Shown here piece after piece: positions 33,599 to 42,225 of a stretch of 64,000 bases of DNA. The stretch is taken from positions 9,839-73,838 of the forward strand of contig DASWNP010000030.1 of assembly GCA_036399175.1 (NCBI GenBank), read 5' to 3'. The position numbers and the translations under genes are program-made. The stretch comes from DASWNP01 sp036399175 (GTDB taxonomy: Bacteria; Acidobacteriota; Blastocatellia; Pyrinomonadales; Pyrinomonadaceae). A model generated the notes under the pieces. The model worked only from the letters and a program-made list of their open reading frames with translations, searched no databases and was not told the origin of the DNA. Numbering within the stretch: the stretch's first letter is position 1; every line of letters starts with the position of its first letter.

Positions 33599-35128
33599 AT
33601 GACGAGAGACAATTCGCAGGCAATCGACGGGGCGGGAGCTTTCGAGCGCGCGTCGGGTGATTACAAAATCTGGCAGGTGATCGCGGCGTCGGCCATCGGC
33701 ACGATGATAGAGTGGTACGACTTCTACATCTTCGGGAGTCTGGCCGCCGTCATCTCGCCGCTCTTTTATCCGAAGGGCAATAACACGTTCGCGCTCATCG
33801 CCTATCTCTCGACCTTCGCCGTCGGCTTCGTCGTGCGACCGTTCGGCGCGCTCTTCTTCGGTCGTATCGGAGACCTTATCGGACGCAAGTATGCTTTCCT
33901 CGTGACGCTCCTGATAATGGGCGGCGCGACCGCGCTCATCGGTTTTCTTCCGACCTTCGAGACTATAGGTTACGCCGCGCCGATTATCCTTCTGCTGATT
34001 CGCGTTCTTCAGGGGCTCGCGCTCGGCGGCGAATACGGCGGCGCTGCCGTCTACGTCGCCGAACACGTGCCGGACGAGCGGCGCGGTTTCTACACGAGCT
34101 TCATCCAGATTACGGCGACGCTCGGACTCTTCCTTTCGCTCGCCGTCATTCTCATCATACAGAACACGATGTCGAGAGAAGCGTTCGGCTCTTGGGGCTG
34201 GCGTCTGCCGTTCATCATCTCGATTTTTCTGGTCGGCGTGTCGCTCTACATTCGTCTGAAGATGAAAGAGTCGCCCATCTTCCAGCACGTCAAGAGCGCG
34301 GGGATGACTTCGGCCAAGCCCTTGAAGGAAGCCTTCACGCAATGGCCGAACTTAAAACGCGTGCTCATCTCGCTGTTCGGCGCGACCGCCGGGCAGGGCG
34401 TCGTCTGGTACACGGGGCAGTTCTACGCGCTCTTTTACCTGCAAACCATTCTCAAGGTGAACGCCACTTCGGCCAACTACGTCGTCGCGGCGGCGCTGCT
34501 TCTGGGGATGCCCTTCTTCGTCGTTTTCGGAGCGCTCTCGGACAAGGTTGGACGCAAGTGGATAATCATGCTCGGCTGCCTGCTCGCGGCTCTCTCCTAT
34601 CTCCCGATTTACAGGGCGATGGAGCGCACGGTGGGCACGAACGTCGTCACCGCCACGTCGCAGAGAAACCCCGTGACGGGCGCTATCAACCTCACGCCGA
34701 TGTCCGAGGTCGGCGGCGTGCTCACGCCGGCCAGAGAAGTTCTGACTTATACGAGTCTGGGCAACCTGCTGAGCGACCCCATAGCCTGGAAGCTGATACT
34801 GCTCATCTTCATACAGGTCGTCTGGGTGACGATGGTCTACGGGCCTATCGCCGCCTATCTGGTCGAAGCCTTCCCCGCGAAAATCAGATACACGGCGCTC
34901 TCTCTGCCGTATCACATCGGCAACGGCGTCTTCGGCGGACTCCTCCCGCTCATCGGTCTCTCGGTCGTCGCGCAAACCGGCGACATCTACGCGGGGCTCT
35001 ACTACCCGATTGTCGTCGCGCTTCTGACCTTCGTCGTCGGCTCGCTCCTGCTCAAAGAGACGCGCCACGTGCGCATCTGGCAGGAGGTAGACGAGAGCCG
35101 GAAGGCTTCGACTGGCGGCGTTGATTAG
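33599..35128 (+). CDS. MFS transporter, metabolite:H+ symporter (MHS) family
   Basis: A 509-residue, twelve-helix MFS protein. Family marks are GTMIEWYDFYIFG in TM1, GRIGDLIGRKYAF (motif A) after TM2, and RVLQGLALGGEYGGAAVYVA in TM4, typical of the MHS group (ShiA, KgtP, ProP relatives). A hydrophilic loop of about 50 residues lies between two C-terminal helices (VTATSQRNPVTGAINLTPMS). Substrate cannot be told from sequence; the next gene is acetyl-CoA synthetase, so a short organic acid is plausible. A −10/−35 pair lies just upstream. Confidence 0.88.
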   Translation: MTRDNSQAIDGAGAFERASGDYKIWQVIAASAIGTMIEWYDFYIFGSLAAVISPLFYPKGNNTFALIAYLSTFAVGFVVRPFGALFFGRIGDLIGRKYAFLVTLLIMGGATALIGFLPTFETIGYAAPIILLLIRVLQGLALGGEYGGAAVYVAEHVPDERRGFYTSFIQITATLGLFLSLAVILIIQNTMSREAFGSWGWRLPFIISIFLVGVSLYIRLKMKESPIFQHVKSAGMTSAKPLKEAFTQWPNLKRVLISLFGATAGQGVVWYTGQFYALFYLQTILKVNATSANYVVAAALLLGMPFFVVFGALSDKVGRKWIIMLGCLLAALSYLPIYRAMERTVGTNVVTATSQRNPVTGAINLTPMSEVGGVLTPAREVLTYTSLGNLLSDPIAWKLILLIFIQVVWVTMVYGPIAAYLVEAFPAKIRYTALSLPYHIGNGVFGGLLPLIGLSVVAQTGDIYAGLYYPIVVALLTFVVGSLLLKETRHVRIWQEVDESRKASTGGVD

Positions 35129-35269
35129 CTCAGGCAGATTCAGCTCTCGTCGATTGAGCGCGCCTCTGTTGCGCTCTCTCTCCCATCTCTGCGCCCCCTG
35201 TGTTAAATTCCTTCTCAAACCCGCACGCAAGCTTGAAAGACGAGACACGCTCCTGAGAGGTTTTCCGTT

Positions 35270-37240
35270 ATGTCAACGCAGAACTTGAATCCAAATTCCG
35301 CCGCTATCGAATCTATCCTGCACGAGACGCGACTCTTCCCGCCGCCGCCTGAGTTTGCCGCCAGCGCGCACGTTCGCAGGATGGAGGAGTACGAGCGGCT
35401 TTACATGGAAGCCGAGCGCGACCCGGAATCCTTCTGGGCGCGGATGGCCGAGCAGCTTCACTGGTTCAAGCGTTGGGAGCAGGTGCTCGACTGGCAGTTG
35501 CCGCACGCCCGTTGGTTCGTCGGAGGCAAAATCAACATCTCTTACAACTGTCTCGACCGTCACTTGCAAACGTGGCGGCGCAACAAGGCGGCCATCATCT
35601 GGGAGGGCGAGCCCGGCGAGGTGCGGACGATTACCTACAAGCAGCTTCATCGTCACGTCTGCCGTTTCGCTAACGTCCTGAAGTCTTACGGCGTCGAGGC
35701 GGGCGACCGCGTCGCGCTCTACATGCCGCTCATCCCCGAGCTTGCCATCGCCATGCTCGCCTGCGCCCGCATCGGCGCGACGCACTCCATCATCTTCGGC
35801 GGCTTCTCGGCGGACGCTCTCAAAGACCGCATCAACGACGCGGGCTGCAAGCTCGTCGTCACCGCCGACGGCGGCTTTCGTCGCGGCTCGGAGGTGCGCT
35901 TAAAGCCTGCGGTTGACGAGGCTCTGAAATCGACGCCTTCGGTCGAGCATTGCATCGTCGTGCGTCGGACGGGAACGAAAATCAACATGCAGCCGGGGCG
36001 CGACCACTGGTGGCACGAACTCATGGAGACCGTCAGCGTTCACTGTCCGGCGGAAGAACTCGACAGCGAGCACCCGCTCTTCATCCTCTACACCTCCGGC
36101 ACTACGGGGAAGCCCAAAGGCATCCTCCACACCACCGCAGGCTACCTGCTCCAGACGCATCTCACGACCCGCTGGGTCTTCGACCTCAAAGACGAAGACA
36201 CCTACTGGTGTACCGCAGACATCGGATGGGTGACAGGCCACTCCTACGTCGTCTACGGCCCGCTCTCGAACGGCGCGACGACTTTGATGTACGAGGGCGC
36301 GCCCAACCATCCCGAGCCCGACCGCTTCTGGAAAATCATCGCGCGTCACGGCGTCAACATCTTCTACACCGCGCCGACGGCCATCCGCTCCTTCATCAAG
36401 TGGGGCGAGCAGTGGCCTCTCAAACACGACCTCTCAAGCCTTCGCCTGCTCGGCACGGTCGGCGAGCCCATCAACCCCGAAGCGTGGATGTGGTACAGGG
36501 AGATTATCGGCAAGGGCAGATGCCCGATTGTCGATACGTGGTGGCAGACCGAGACGGGCGCGATTATGATTTCGCCCCTGCCCGGAGCGACGCCGACCAC
36601 GCCCGGCACGGCGACGCGCCCGCTCCCCGGCATCTCTATCGACGTGCAGACCAGAGACGGCCGTAGCGTCGGCACGAACGAGGGCGGCTATCTCGTCGTC
36701 AAGCGACCCTGGCCTTCGATGCTGCGTACCATCTACGGCGACGACGAGCGTTATCGAAAGCAGTACTGGTCGGAGATTGAAGGCGTCTATTTCACGGGCG
36801 ACGGCGCGCGGCGCGACGAGCACGGCTACTTCTGGATTATGGGGCGCGTCGATGACGTGATAAACGTGAGTGGGCATCGTCTCGGGACAGCCGAAGTAGA
36901 GAGCGCGCTCGTCTCGCACGAGGCGGTGGCGGAAGCTGCCGTCGTCGCTCGTCCCGATGAAATCAAAGGCTCGGCCATCGTCGCCTTCGTCACGCTCGAA
37001 GGCGGACGACGAGGCAACGACGACCTGAAGCGCGAGCTGCGCGAGCACGTCGCCAAAGAGATAGGCGCGCTCGCCAGGCCGGAAGAGATACGTTTCTCCG
37101 ACATGCTCCCGAAAACTCGCTCCGGCAAAATCATGCGCCGACTCCTGCGCGAAATCGCCGCCAGCGGCTCCGTGCAGGGCGACGTAACCACGCTCGAAGA
37201 CTTTTCCGTCCTCGAAAAACTTCGACAGGATGAAGAATAA
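35270..37240 (+). CDS. acs: Acetyl-CoA synthetase
   Basis: The 656-residue length is that of Acs (about 650). Motifs: ILYTSGTTGKPKG (phosphate loop), CTADIGWVTGHSYVVYGPL, DTWWQTETGAIMISPLPG (A5), DVINVSGHRLGTAEVES (hinge and A8) and PKTRSGKIMRRLLREIA containing the catalytic Lys that is often acetylated. It makes acetyl-CoA from acetate, ATP and CoA through acetyl-adenylate. GAGAGG lies 9 bases before the ATG. It is probably co-regulated with the upstream MHS transporter, though 141 bases separate them. It could also use propionate. Confidence 0.95.
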   Translation: MSTQNLNPNSAAIESILHETRLFPPPPEFAASAHVRRMEEYERLYMEAERDPESFWARMAEQLHWFKRWEQVLDWQLPHARWFVGGKINISYNCLDRHLQTWRRNKAAIIWEGEPGEVRTITYKQLHRHVCRFANVLKSYGVEAGDRVALYMPLIPELAIAMLACARIGATHSIIFGGFSADALKDRINDAGCKLVVTADGGFRRGSEVRLKPAVDEALKSTPSVEHCIVVRRTGTKINMQPGRDHWWHELMETVSVHCPAEELDSEHPLFILYTSGTTGKPKGILHTTAGYLLQTHLTTRWVFDLKDEDTYWCTADIGWVTGHSYVVYGPLSNGATTLMYEGAPNHPEPDRFWKIIARHGVNIFYTAPTAIRSFIKWGEQWPLKHDLSSLRLLGTVGEPINPEAWMWYREIIGKGRCPIVDTWWQTETGAIMISPLPGATPTTPGTATRPLPGISIDVQTRDGRSVGTNEGGYLVVKRPWPSMLRTIYGDDERYRKQYWSEIEGVYFTGDGARRDEHGYFWIMGRVDDVINVSGHRLGTAEVESALVSHEAVAEAAVVARPDEIKGSAIVAFVTLEGGRRGNDDLKRELREHVAKEIGALARPEEIRFSDMLPKTRSGKIMRRLLREIAASGSVQGDVTTLEDFSVLEKLRQDEE

Positions 37241-37276
37241 AGTCAGGTGCTGACAGCTTGATAAGGTTGCTATGAA

Positions 37277-37516
37277 GTGTTCGAGATTAGTCGCATCATT
37301 GGTAAAATTACAGTAATTGAAAATATTGCTGTCGGGAGTAGAATCCACATACTGAAGCGATTACAGCGTCTCTACGGGCGCGGTCGCTGGCGCAAGGTCA
37401 AGGGGATAGCCACAGTAGAACTCACAAATGGCGAGATTCATCAAGCTGAGCTGCATTGGTATGAAGCTCACGGAATCGGCAAACGTGGGATGAAAGTAAA
37501 GAGGCTTTTAGATTAG
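37277..37516 (+). CDS. Small conserved basic protein of unknown function
   Basis: A 79-residue basic protein from GTG, starting 36 bases after acs. The pattern (IHILKRLQRLYGRGRWRKVK, then IATVELTNGEIHQAELHWYE and AHGIGKRGMKVKRLLD) is compact, with a helix and several strands. I have a general memory of similar small hypothetical proteins in environmental bacteria but no function. The 3-base gap to the next small gene suggests a pair. Confidence 0.72.
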   Translation: MFEISRIIGKITVIENIAVGSRIHILKRLQRLYGRGRWRKVKGIATVELTNGEIHQAELHWYEAHGIGKRGMKVKRLLD

Positions 37517-37519
37517 GTT

Positions 37520-37738
37520 ATGAAAACTTATGCGCTGTGCGTCAATAACGAGGGGAACGAGGAATCTCTCGAACTGCGAAAGCTATATCAGGTGGTTGCA
37601 CCGGAGGCGAACGACCCTGCCGATTGGATTAGAATTATAGATGAATCAGGAGAGGATTACCTGTATTCATCCGAACGCTTCGTGATGCTCTCGCTACCGC
37701 GCGCAGCCGAGAAGATGGTCGAACGCACGTTCGCCTGA
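37520..37738 (+). CDS. Small conserved protein of unknown function
   Basis: A 72-residue acidic protein starting 3 bases after the previous stop: MKTYALCVNNEGNEESLELR, then KLYQVV and DESGEDYLYSSERFV. The layout of a short beta-barrel-like protein is common among small hypothetical proteins found across bacteria. No catalytic motif. Paired with the preceding gene, and possibly a toxin-antitoxin-like pair, although neither protein resembles a known family well enough to claim it. Confidence 0.72.
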   Translation: MKTYALCVNNEGNEESLELRKLYQVVAPEANDPADWIRIIDESGEDYLYSSERFVMLSLPRAAEKMVERTFA

Positions 37739-37795
37739 ATACCGCGTCGAAATAGCAGGAAGTGTGAATATTATGAGCGCGCAGGCTGAGCAGTA

Positions 37796-37813
37796 GGAGG
37801 GCCTAAGCCCTCC
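37796..37813. terminator. Hairpin between convergent genes
   Basis: GGAGGGC (37796-37802), loop CTAA, GCCCTCC (37807-37813) is a perfect 7-bp GC-rich stem between the plus-strand gene ending at 37738 and the minus-strand Mop gene ending at 37866. There is no T-run on either side, so it is at best a weak bidirectional terminator. Confidence 0.4.
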
Positions 37814-37865
37814 GCTAAACGGGAAGCATACAGATTCGTTATTCGCTTTAATCCTCCCCAACACG

Positions 37866-38078
37866 CTACTCAAGCTTGACGGGCAGGACGTGCACGGCCT
37901 TGATGACAAGCTCGACCTGATCTCCCTCCTTCAGCTCAAGCTCTTCGACCGATTCCGTCGTGATAACCGAAGACATCTCGGTCGGCGCGGCGATGCTCAG
38001 CTTGACGAGCGACATGATGTCGCCCTTCTTGACCGACGTGACCGTCCCGACAATCTTATTTCTCGCTCCGTGTTTCAT
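37866..38078 (-). CDS. Mop/TOBE-domain molybdate-binding protein
   Basis: The minus-strand ATG at 38078 has AGGAGG just upstream and gives 70 residues; the frame continues upstream but not as the same protein. The sequence is a single Mop/TOBE domain: SARNKIVGTVTSVKKGD-like start (ARNKIVGTVTSVKKGD), then APTEMSSVITTESVEELEL and KEGDQVELVIKAVHV. Such small Mop proteins bind molybdate or tungstate as oligomers. It is the last gene of the operon that holds phnD, phnC and phnE, 23 bases after phnE, an unusual partner for a phosphonate-type transporter. Confidence 0.93.
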   Translation of the reverse strand: MKHGARNKIVGTVTSVKKGDIMSLVKLSIAAPTEMSSVITTESVEELELKEGDQVELVIKAVHVLPVKLE

Positions 38079-38101
38079 CGAGTGCTCCTCCTTTGTCTGA
38101 T

Positions 38102-40012
38102 TCAACGAAAACTGTTTGGTGAGGTTGACCGCCGACGGTGAAAGATTGAGCCTTCGCCTCGCGCCGAAGGCTCGCACGCCTTCGTGGCTGTCTTGCCGAG
38201 CGCCGTCGGGTCTGTAGAGAAAGAATCTATGGCGGCGCGTCCGGTGCTCAGGCGTCGTTGCCGCAATCTGTCGCTCAGCCAATCGGTCGTAACGACGAGC
38301 GCATAGACGAGCGCGACGAGCGTCGTCAGTCGCTCGTAGAAGCCCAACTGGACGTTGTTGTAGATGGCCGAGCCGAGGCCGCCGCCGCCGACCAGTCCGA
38401 GCACGGTCGAGACGCGCAGGTTCATCTCCCAACGCAGCGTCGTATAGCTCAAAAGCATCGGGCGAGCCTGCGGCCACATCGCCCAGACAAAAATCTGGAA
38501 CGCACTCGCGCCCGAAGCACGAAGCGCCTCAGTGGGCTTCGACGGCGCTTCTTCGAGCGTCTCGGCGTAGAGCTTGCCGAGCACGCCGCCTGTGTGCAAT
38601 CCGATGGCGAGCGTTCCCGCGAAGGGCCCGAGGCCGACGGCGATGATGCAGATGAGCACCCAGACCAATTCGGGAATGGCGCGCAAAAGCGTGAAGAGCA
38701 TGCGCGCCGAATGATACGCGAGCCAGCGCGACGCGAGCCCCGCAGCCGAGCGGCGTCCCGTCGCGTCGCGCGGCAAAAACATCAGCGTCGAAGTGGCGGG
38801 CAGCGCCAGCGTCGCGCCGATTGCGATGCCGAGTAGCGTTCCCATGACGGAGATGCCGACGGTCTGAAAAAGCGGCCTGACGAGTTCGAGCAGAAACTCG
38901 GTTGAAAGGTCAGGCGGAAACATCCTGCCGACGAAGCGCGCGATTCGCCAGCCCGTGCCCGCCTCCAGCAGAGCCCCGTTCAGAAAGCCGACCGCGTAGA
39001 GACTAAAGGCCGCGACGAAGAGCATGAGCGGCCACACGGCGCGCGAACTGATGCGCCCCGCGACGCGCGAGGCGCGACGCCCGAAGGGTCGCGCGCCGAC
39101 GCCCAGAGTTTCTTCCAACAGGTAACGCGCGGGAGAAGCGTGTGAGACTTCCGCGTGCAGCCGTCGGCGAAAGTAACGGCTGAGCACGTCAGTCGTCGTC
39201 AGCAGCACGACGAAAGCGAGTATCAGCGTGAGCACCTGTCCGTAGCTGAAGAGGCGCATCGAGAGGTTGATTTCGTAGCCGATGCCGCCCGCCCCGACGA
39301 AGCCCAGAATCGCCGCCGCGCGGACGGCGCACTCGAAGTTGTAGAGCGTGTAAGCGGCGACGGCGGGCGCGGCCTGCGGCCAGATGGCGCGCAGGAAGAC
39401 CTGAGCACGCGTCGCGCCCGATGCGTGCAGCGCCTCTACGGGGCGCGGGTCAACGTCTTCAAAGACATCGCCGTAGACGCGCCCGAGCACGCCGCCATAA
39501 CTGAACGCGAGCGCCAGCGTCCCCGCGAGCGAGCCGAGTCCTACCGCGACGACGAAGAGCAAGCCCCACATCAAATCCGGAATGGCGCGCAGGAAACCGA
39601 GCAGGGCGCGCGTCAGCCGGTTGAGCGCCGCGAGCAGCGTGGACTGCGCGCCGGGTTGCTCGCCGGAGAGCAGCACGCCGCGACGCCAGAGCGTCGAAGT
39701 GGCGAGGATGCCGAGCGGAAGTCCAATGCCGACGGAAAGCAGCGAGCCCGCGACGGCGATGGCGAGCGTCTGAACAGTCGCGTCGAAGACGACGCCGAGG
39801 AAACTCAAGGAGAAGTCGGGCGGGAAAAGTCCCCGAAGGAACGAAGCGACGGCGGAAGCGGATTCAGGGTCGAACAGTGCGGAAGGACGAATCTCTGCGG
39901 CGCGCCAGCAGAAGACGAGCGCCGCCAAGAGCGCGACGAGCAGAGCCGCGCGCCGCAGCGCGAGCGAGCCCGCGCCTTCGACCCGCGCTATTAAGCTGTG
40001 GTTTGTCGCCAT
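38102..40012 (-). CDS. phnE: Phosphonate-type ABC permease, two PhnE domains fused
   Basis: The 636-residue protein carries two homologous permease domains. Copy 1 has LRAIPDLMWGLLFVVAVGLG, then VEALHASGATRAQVFLRAIW. Copy 2 has LRAIPELVWVLICIIAVGLG, then TEALRASGASAFQIFVWAMW. Both carry the EAA-type ASGA loop that docks to the ATPase. A single PhnE is about 260-290 residues, so this chain replaces a dimer. It overlaps phnC by 22 bases. With PhnC and PhnD it makes an oxyanion importer (phosphonate, phosphite or a look-alike). The C-terminal 45 residues are low-complexity. Confidence 0.9.
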   Translation of the reverse strand: MATNHSLIARVEGAGSLALRRAALLVALLAALVFCWRAAEIRPSALFDPESASAVASFLRGLFPPDFSLSFLGVVFDATVQTLAIAVAGSLLSVGIGLPLGILATSTLWRRGVLLSGEQPGAQSTLLAALNRLTRALLGFLRAIPDLMWGLLFVVAVGLGSLAGTLALAFSYGGVLGRVYGDVFEDVDPRPVEALHASGATRAQVFLRAIWPQAAPAVAAYTLYNFECAVRAAAILGFVGAGGIGYEINLSMRLFSYGQVLTLILAFVVLLTTTDVLSRYFRRRLHAEVSHASPARYLLEETLGVGARPFGRRASRVAGRISSRAVWPLMLFVAAFSLYAVGFLNGALLEAGTGWRIARFVGRMFPPDLSTEFLLELVRPLFQTVGISVMGTLLGIAIGATLALPATSTLMFLPRDATGRRSAAGLASRWLAYHSARMLFTLLRAIPELVWVLICIIAVGLGPFAGTLAIGLHTGGVLGKLYAETLEEAPSKPTEALRASGASAFQIFVWAMWPQARPMLLSYTTLRWEMNLRVSTVLGLVGGGGLGSAIYNNVQLGFYERLTTLVALVYALVVTTDWLSDRLRQRRLSTGRAAIDSFSTDPTALGKTATKACEPSARGEGSIFHRRRSTSPNSFR

Positions 40013-40797
40013 TCTTTCTCGCTTCGCCCGCCCGCCGGCGCGCGTTCGTCGAGGTAAAACTCTTGCAGCGCGTCGCGGCTCAGCGAGGCGGCCTCGGCGT
40101 CGAAGGCCAGAGCGCCGCCGCGCAAGGCCACGATGCGTGGGAAGTAACTCAAAGCCAGCTCGACGTTATGTAGCGCGACGAGGAGCGTCTGCCCGCCTTC
40201 GTCTGCGACCGTGTGCAGCAGATTCATAATCGAATCGGCGAGACCGGGGTCGAGCGAGGCGACGGGCTCGTCGGCCAGAATCACTTCGGGCTGCTGCACG
40301 AGGGCGCGTGCGATGGCGAGCCTCTGCTGCTGCCCGCCCGAGAGCGCGTCGGCGCGCTCACGCAGTTTTTCCGAGAGCCCCACCTGCTCAAGCACGTGCT
40401 CGGCCTGCTCTACGTCCAGCCTTGAAGGTCTGATGATGCTGCGCGCCGTCTGCCAGAACGACCAGTGGCTGAGTCGCCCGCAGAGCGCGTTGTCGAGCAC
40501 GGAGAGCGACGGCACGAGGTAGTGCTGCTGGTAGACCGTGCCCACACGCCGACGCATCGCGCGCAGCTCGCGCGAAGACATGCGGCCAACCTCCTGCCCG
40601 TCGAACAGCAGACGGCCATGCGTCGGGCGTAGCGTCGCGTTGAGCAGGCGAAAGAGCGTCGTCTTGCCCGCGCCCGACTTGCCTATGAGCGCGAGGCGCT
40701 CGCCCCTCTTCACCGACAGAGAGAGTTCATCGACGGCGCGCAGAACGCCCTCGCGCATTCTGTATTCCTTCGTCATCTGGTCGAGCAGATAGACCAT
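39991..40797 (-). CDS. phnC: Phosphonate-type ABC transporter ATPase
   Basis: The 268-residue ATPase has Walker A GKSGAGKTT, Q-loop YQQHYLV, signature LSGGQQQRLAIARAL and Walker B VILADEPVASLDP. The spacing and the early LDQMTKEYRMREGVLRAVDE segment fit PhnC. The ATG at 40797 is preferred over an upstream TTG. It overlaps phnE, so the two are coupled. No C-P lyase, phosphonatase or phosphite dehydrogenase gene is nearby, so the substrate is uncertain. Confidence 0.92.
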   Translation of the reverse strand: MVYLLDQMTKEYRMREGVLRAVDELSLSVKRGERLALIGKSGAGKTTLFRLLNATLRPTHGRLLFDGQEVGRMSSRELRAMRRRVGTVYQQHYLVPSLSVLDNALCGRLSHWSFWQTARSIIRPSRLDVEQAEHVLEQVGLSEKLRERADALSGGQQQRLAIARALVQQPEVILADEPVASLDPGLADSIMNLLHTVADEGGQTLLVALHNVELALSYFPRIVALRGGALAFDAEAASLSRDALQEFYLDERAPAGGRSEKEWRQTTA

Positions 40798-40847
40798 CGT
40801 CAACTAATCGCTTCTGAAGTCGCTTCAAAAGTCACTTCATGACAAAG

Positions 40848-41765
40848 TCACTTCAAAAGCCCCGCGTCCGTCGCCGCCTGACGCAGTTTGTCGTAGTCGC
40901 CGTCGTGGGCTCTGACGTACTTCGTCGCGCTGAGGATGTCGAGCACGCGCTTGTGCTCGGCGTTGGCGGCGTCGAGTTTGAGAAGGGCGCTGGCGAAGGC
41001 GTCGGCCAGTTTCGGGTCGAGATTTTTGCGCGCCGCCCAGACGTAATCGAAGTAAGGCGGAGTCGTGTAGAAGACGCGCACGCTCTCCGGCGCGAGCTTT
41101 CCTTCCTTCGTCATGCGGTCGAAGACAAGCTCATCCATCGCGCCCGCGTCAACCTTCTTGTTGGCGACGGCCAGCGCCGTCGCGTCGTGCCCGCCCGTGT
41201 AGACGGCCTTCGTGATAACTTCCAAATCGACGCCCGATTGTCGCATGAAGTATTCCGGCATGAGGTGGCCGGAAGTGGAATTGACATCGCCGAAGGCGAA
41301 GGTGCGCCCCTTCAGGTCGCCGAGGTTGTCGATGCCGGAGGCGGGATGTGTGAGAAAGACGCTGTGGAAATTCCGGTCGCGGTCGCGCTGGACGAGCGGG
41401 CGAACGCCGAAGCGTCGCGCCGCCTGCACGTAGGTAAAGCCGCCGAAGTGCGCGATGTCAACCTGGTCGTTGCCTGTAGCTTCGACGACAGCCGCGTAGT
41501 TGGTCGGAATGCTCAGCTCAACCTTCGCGCCCGTCTCCCTCTGCAAATAATCGACGAGCGGTTGGCTCTCGCGCAGCATCTTGCCGGGGTCGGTCGTCGG
41601 AATCATGCTGAGCCGAAGTGACGGCTGCGGAGTCTGCCCCGCAGGCGCGCTCGCGCCCGCACAACTCAGTGTGAGCGATGCCAGAACGAGAGAGGCGAGC
41701 AGGAGGGCTGGTCTGTTTACAATTTGGCCGCAGAGCGCGGCGAGAGTCTGTCGGTGTCTTTTCAA
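40848..41765 (-). CDS. phnD: Phosphonate/phosphite-type ABC substrate-binding lipoprotein
   Basis: A 305-residue binding protein with a lipoprotein signal (ALLLASLVLASLTLSC; the Cys follows LTLS). The mature part has PhnD features: RLSMIPTTDPGKMLRESQPL, then KVELSIPTNYAAVVEATGN, VDIAHFGGFTYV, DLKGRTFAFGDVNSTSGHLM and VDAGAMDE. The start appears to be TTG; a 13-bp inverted repeat ends 8 bases before it, and no good ribosome binding site is visible. First gene of the phnD-phnC-phnE-mop operon. Confidence 0.9.
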   Translation of the reverse strand: MKRHRQTLAALCGQIVNRPALLLASLVLASLTLSCAGASAPAGQTPQPSLRLSMIPTTDPGKMLRESQPLVDYLQRETGAKVELSIPTNYAAVVEATGNDQVDIAHFGGFTYVQAARRFGVRPLVQRDRDRNFHSVFLTHPASGIDNLGDLKGRTFAFGDVNSTSGHLMPEYFMRQSGVDLEVITKAVYTGGHDATALAVANKKVDAGAMDELVFDRMTKEGKLAPESVRVFYTTPPYFDYVWAARKNLDPKLADAFASALLKLDAANAEHKRVLDILSATKYVRAHDGDYDKLRQAATDAGLLK

Positions 41766-41772
41766 GAGAGCG

Positions 41773-41804
41773 GCTCGCTTTCTTCAGGCTCGAAGAAAGC
41801 GAGC
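41773..41804. promoter_or_regulatory. 13-bp inverted repeat in the phnD leader
   Basis: GCTCGCTTTCTTC (41773-41785) and GAAGAAAGCGAGC (41792-41804) form a perfect 13-bp stem with a 6-base loop, ending 8 bases from the phnD start on the minus strand. It could act as an operator for a dimeric repressor or as an mRNA hairpin covering the start region. No U-run follows, so it is not a standard terminator. Confidence 0.6.
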
Positions 41805-41862
41805 GCCTCGTCCGAGCGTTTAGACGAAGGCGGGCAAGCTACCTCTGAGCCTGTGAAGACGT

Positions 41863-41900
41863 GGTTCGTTTGCAATCCCCGACGGGGACGCCGCCGAACC
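41863..41900. other. Nested hairpin, possible structured RNA element
   Basis: Outer stem GGTTCG (41863-41868) pairs with CGAACC (41895-41900); inner stem TCCCC (41876-41880) pairs with GGGGA (41884-41888) around GAC. Both stems are perfect. It may be part of a leader of phnD or an end structure of msrB mRNA; I cannot assign a known RNA family. Confidence 0.35.
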
Positions 41901-42225
41901 CGTTCAGTTGAATTGTCTGTAGCTCATAAGAATCAAACCAAGCGGTCTTTGAGATTACCTCGACGGCCTCCGCGCCTCCGCGAACATCAGAAGCCGAGAT
42001 TGCCGTCTCAATTAAAACGCTGAAAGCCCGGGAAAACTTTGCGCCGGATTGTGCAATGCAATCAATCCCAAGTCAAGATAGACGAAATGCCGAAGCGCGC
42101 CGAGCGGACGGAAGATACTTTATCGGATGGTGAAGAGACGAACGACGCTTGAGAGCGAGTCTTTCATCTGCCCTCATGCGTCGTAAAAAAAGTCTTCCGG
42201 TTGAACCGTCCTAAAGCTTTTCCCT

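Larger units (their letters stand above)
41766..42225. other. 460-base intergenic region between msrB and phnD
   Basis: No gene is supported. On the minus strand it is downstream of msrB and upstream of phnD. It holds the inverted repeat at 41773-41804 and a nested hairpin at 41863-41900. A T7 run (minus strand, about 42186-42192) lies near the msrB end but lacks a convincing stem. No tRNA or CRISPR array is present. Confidence 0.7.

Noticed and set aside
37866..41765. Phosphonate degradation operon
   Set aside because: Only transporter genes and a Mop protein are present; there are no phnG-phnM, phnX, phnA or ptxD genes nearby.
41871..41890. Short palindrome like a CRISPR repeat (GCAATCCCCGACGGGGA)
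   Set aside because: Only one copy occurs, with no spacing pattern and no cas genes nearby. It is part of the nested hairpin instead.
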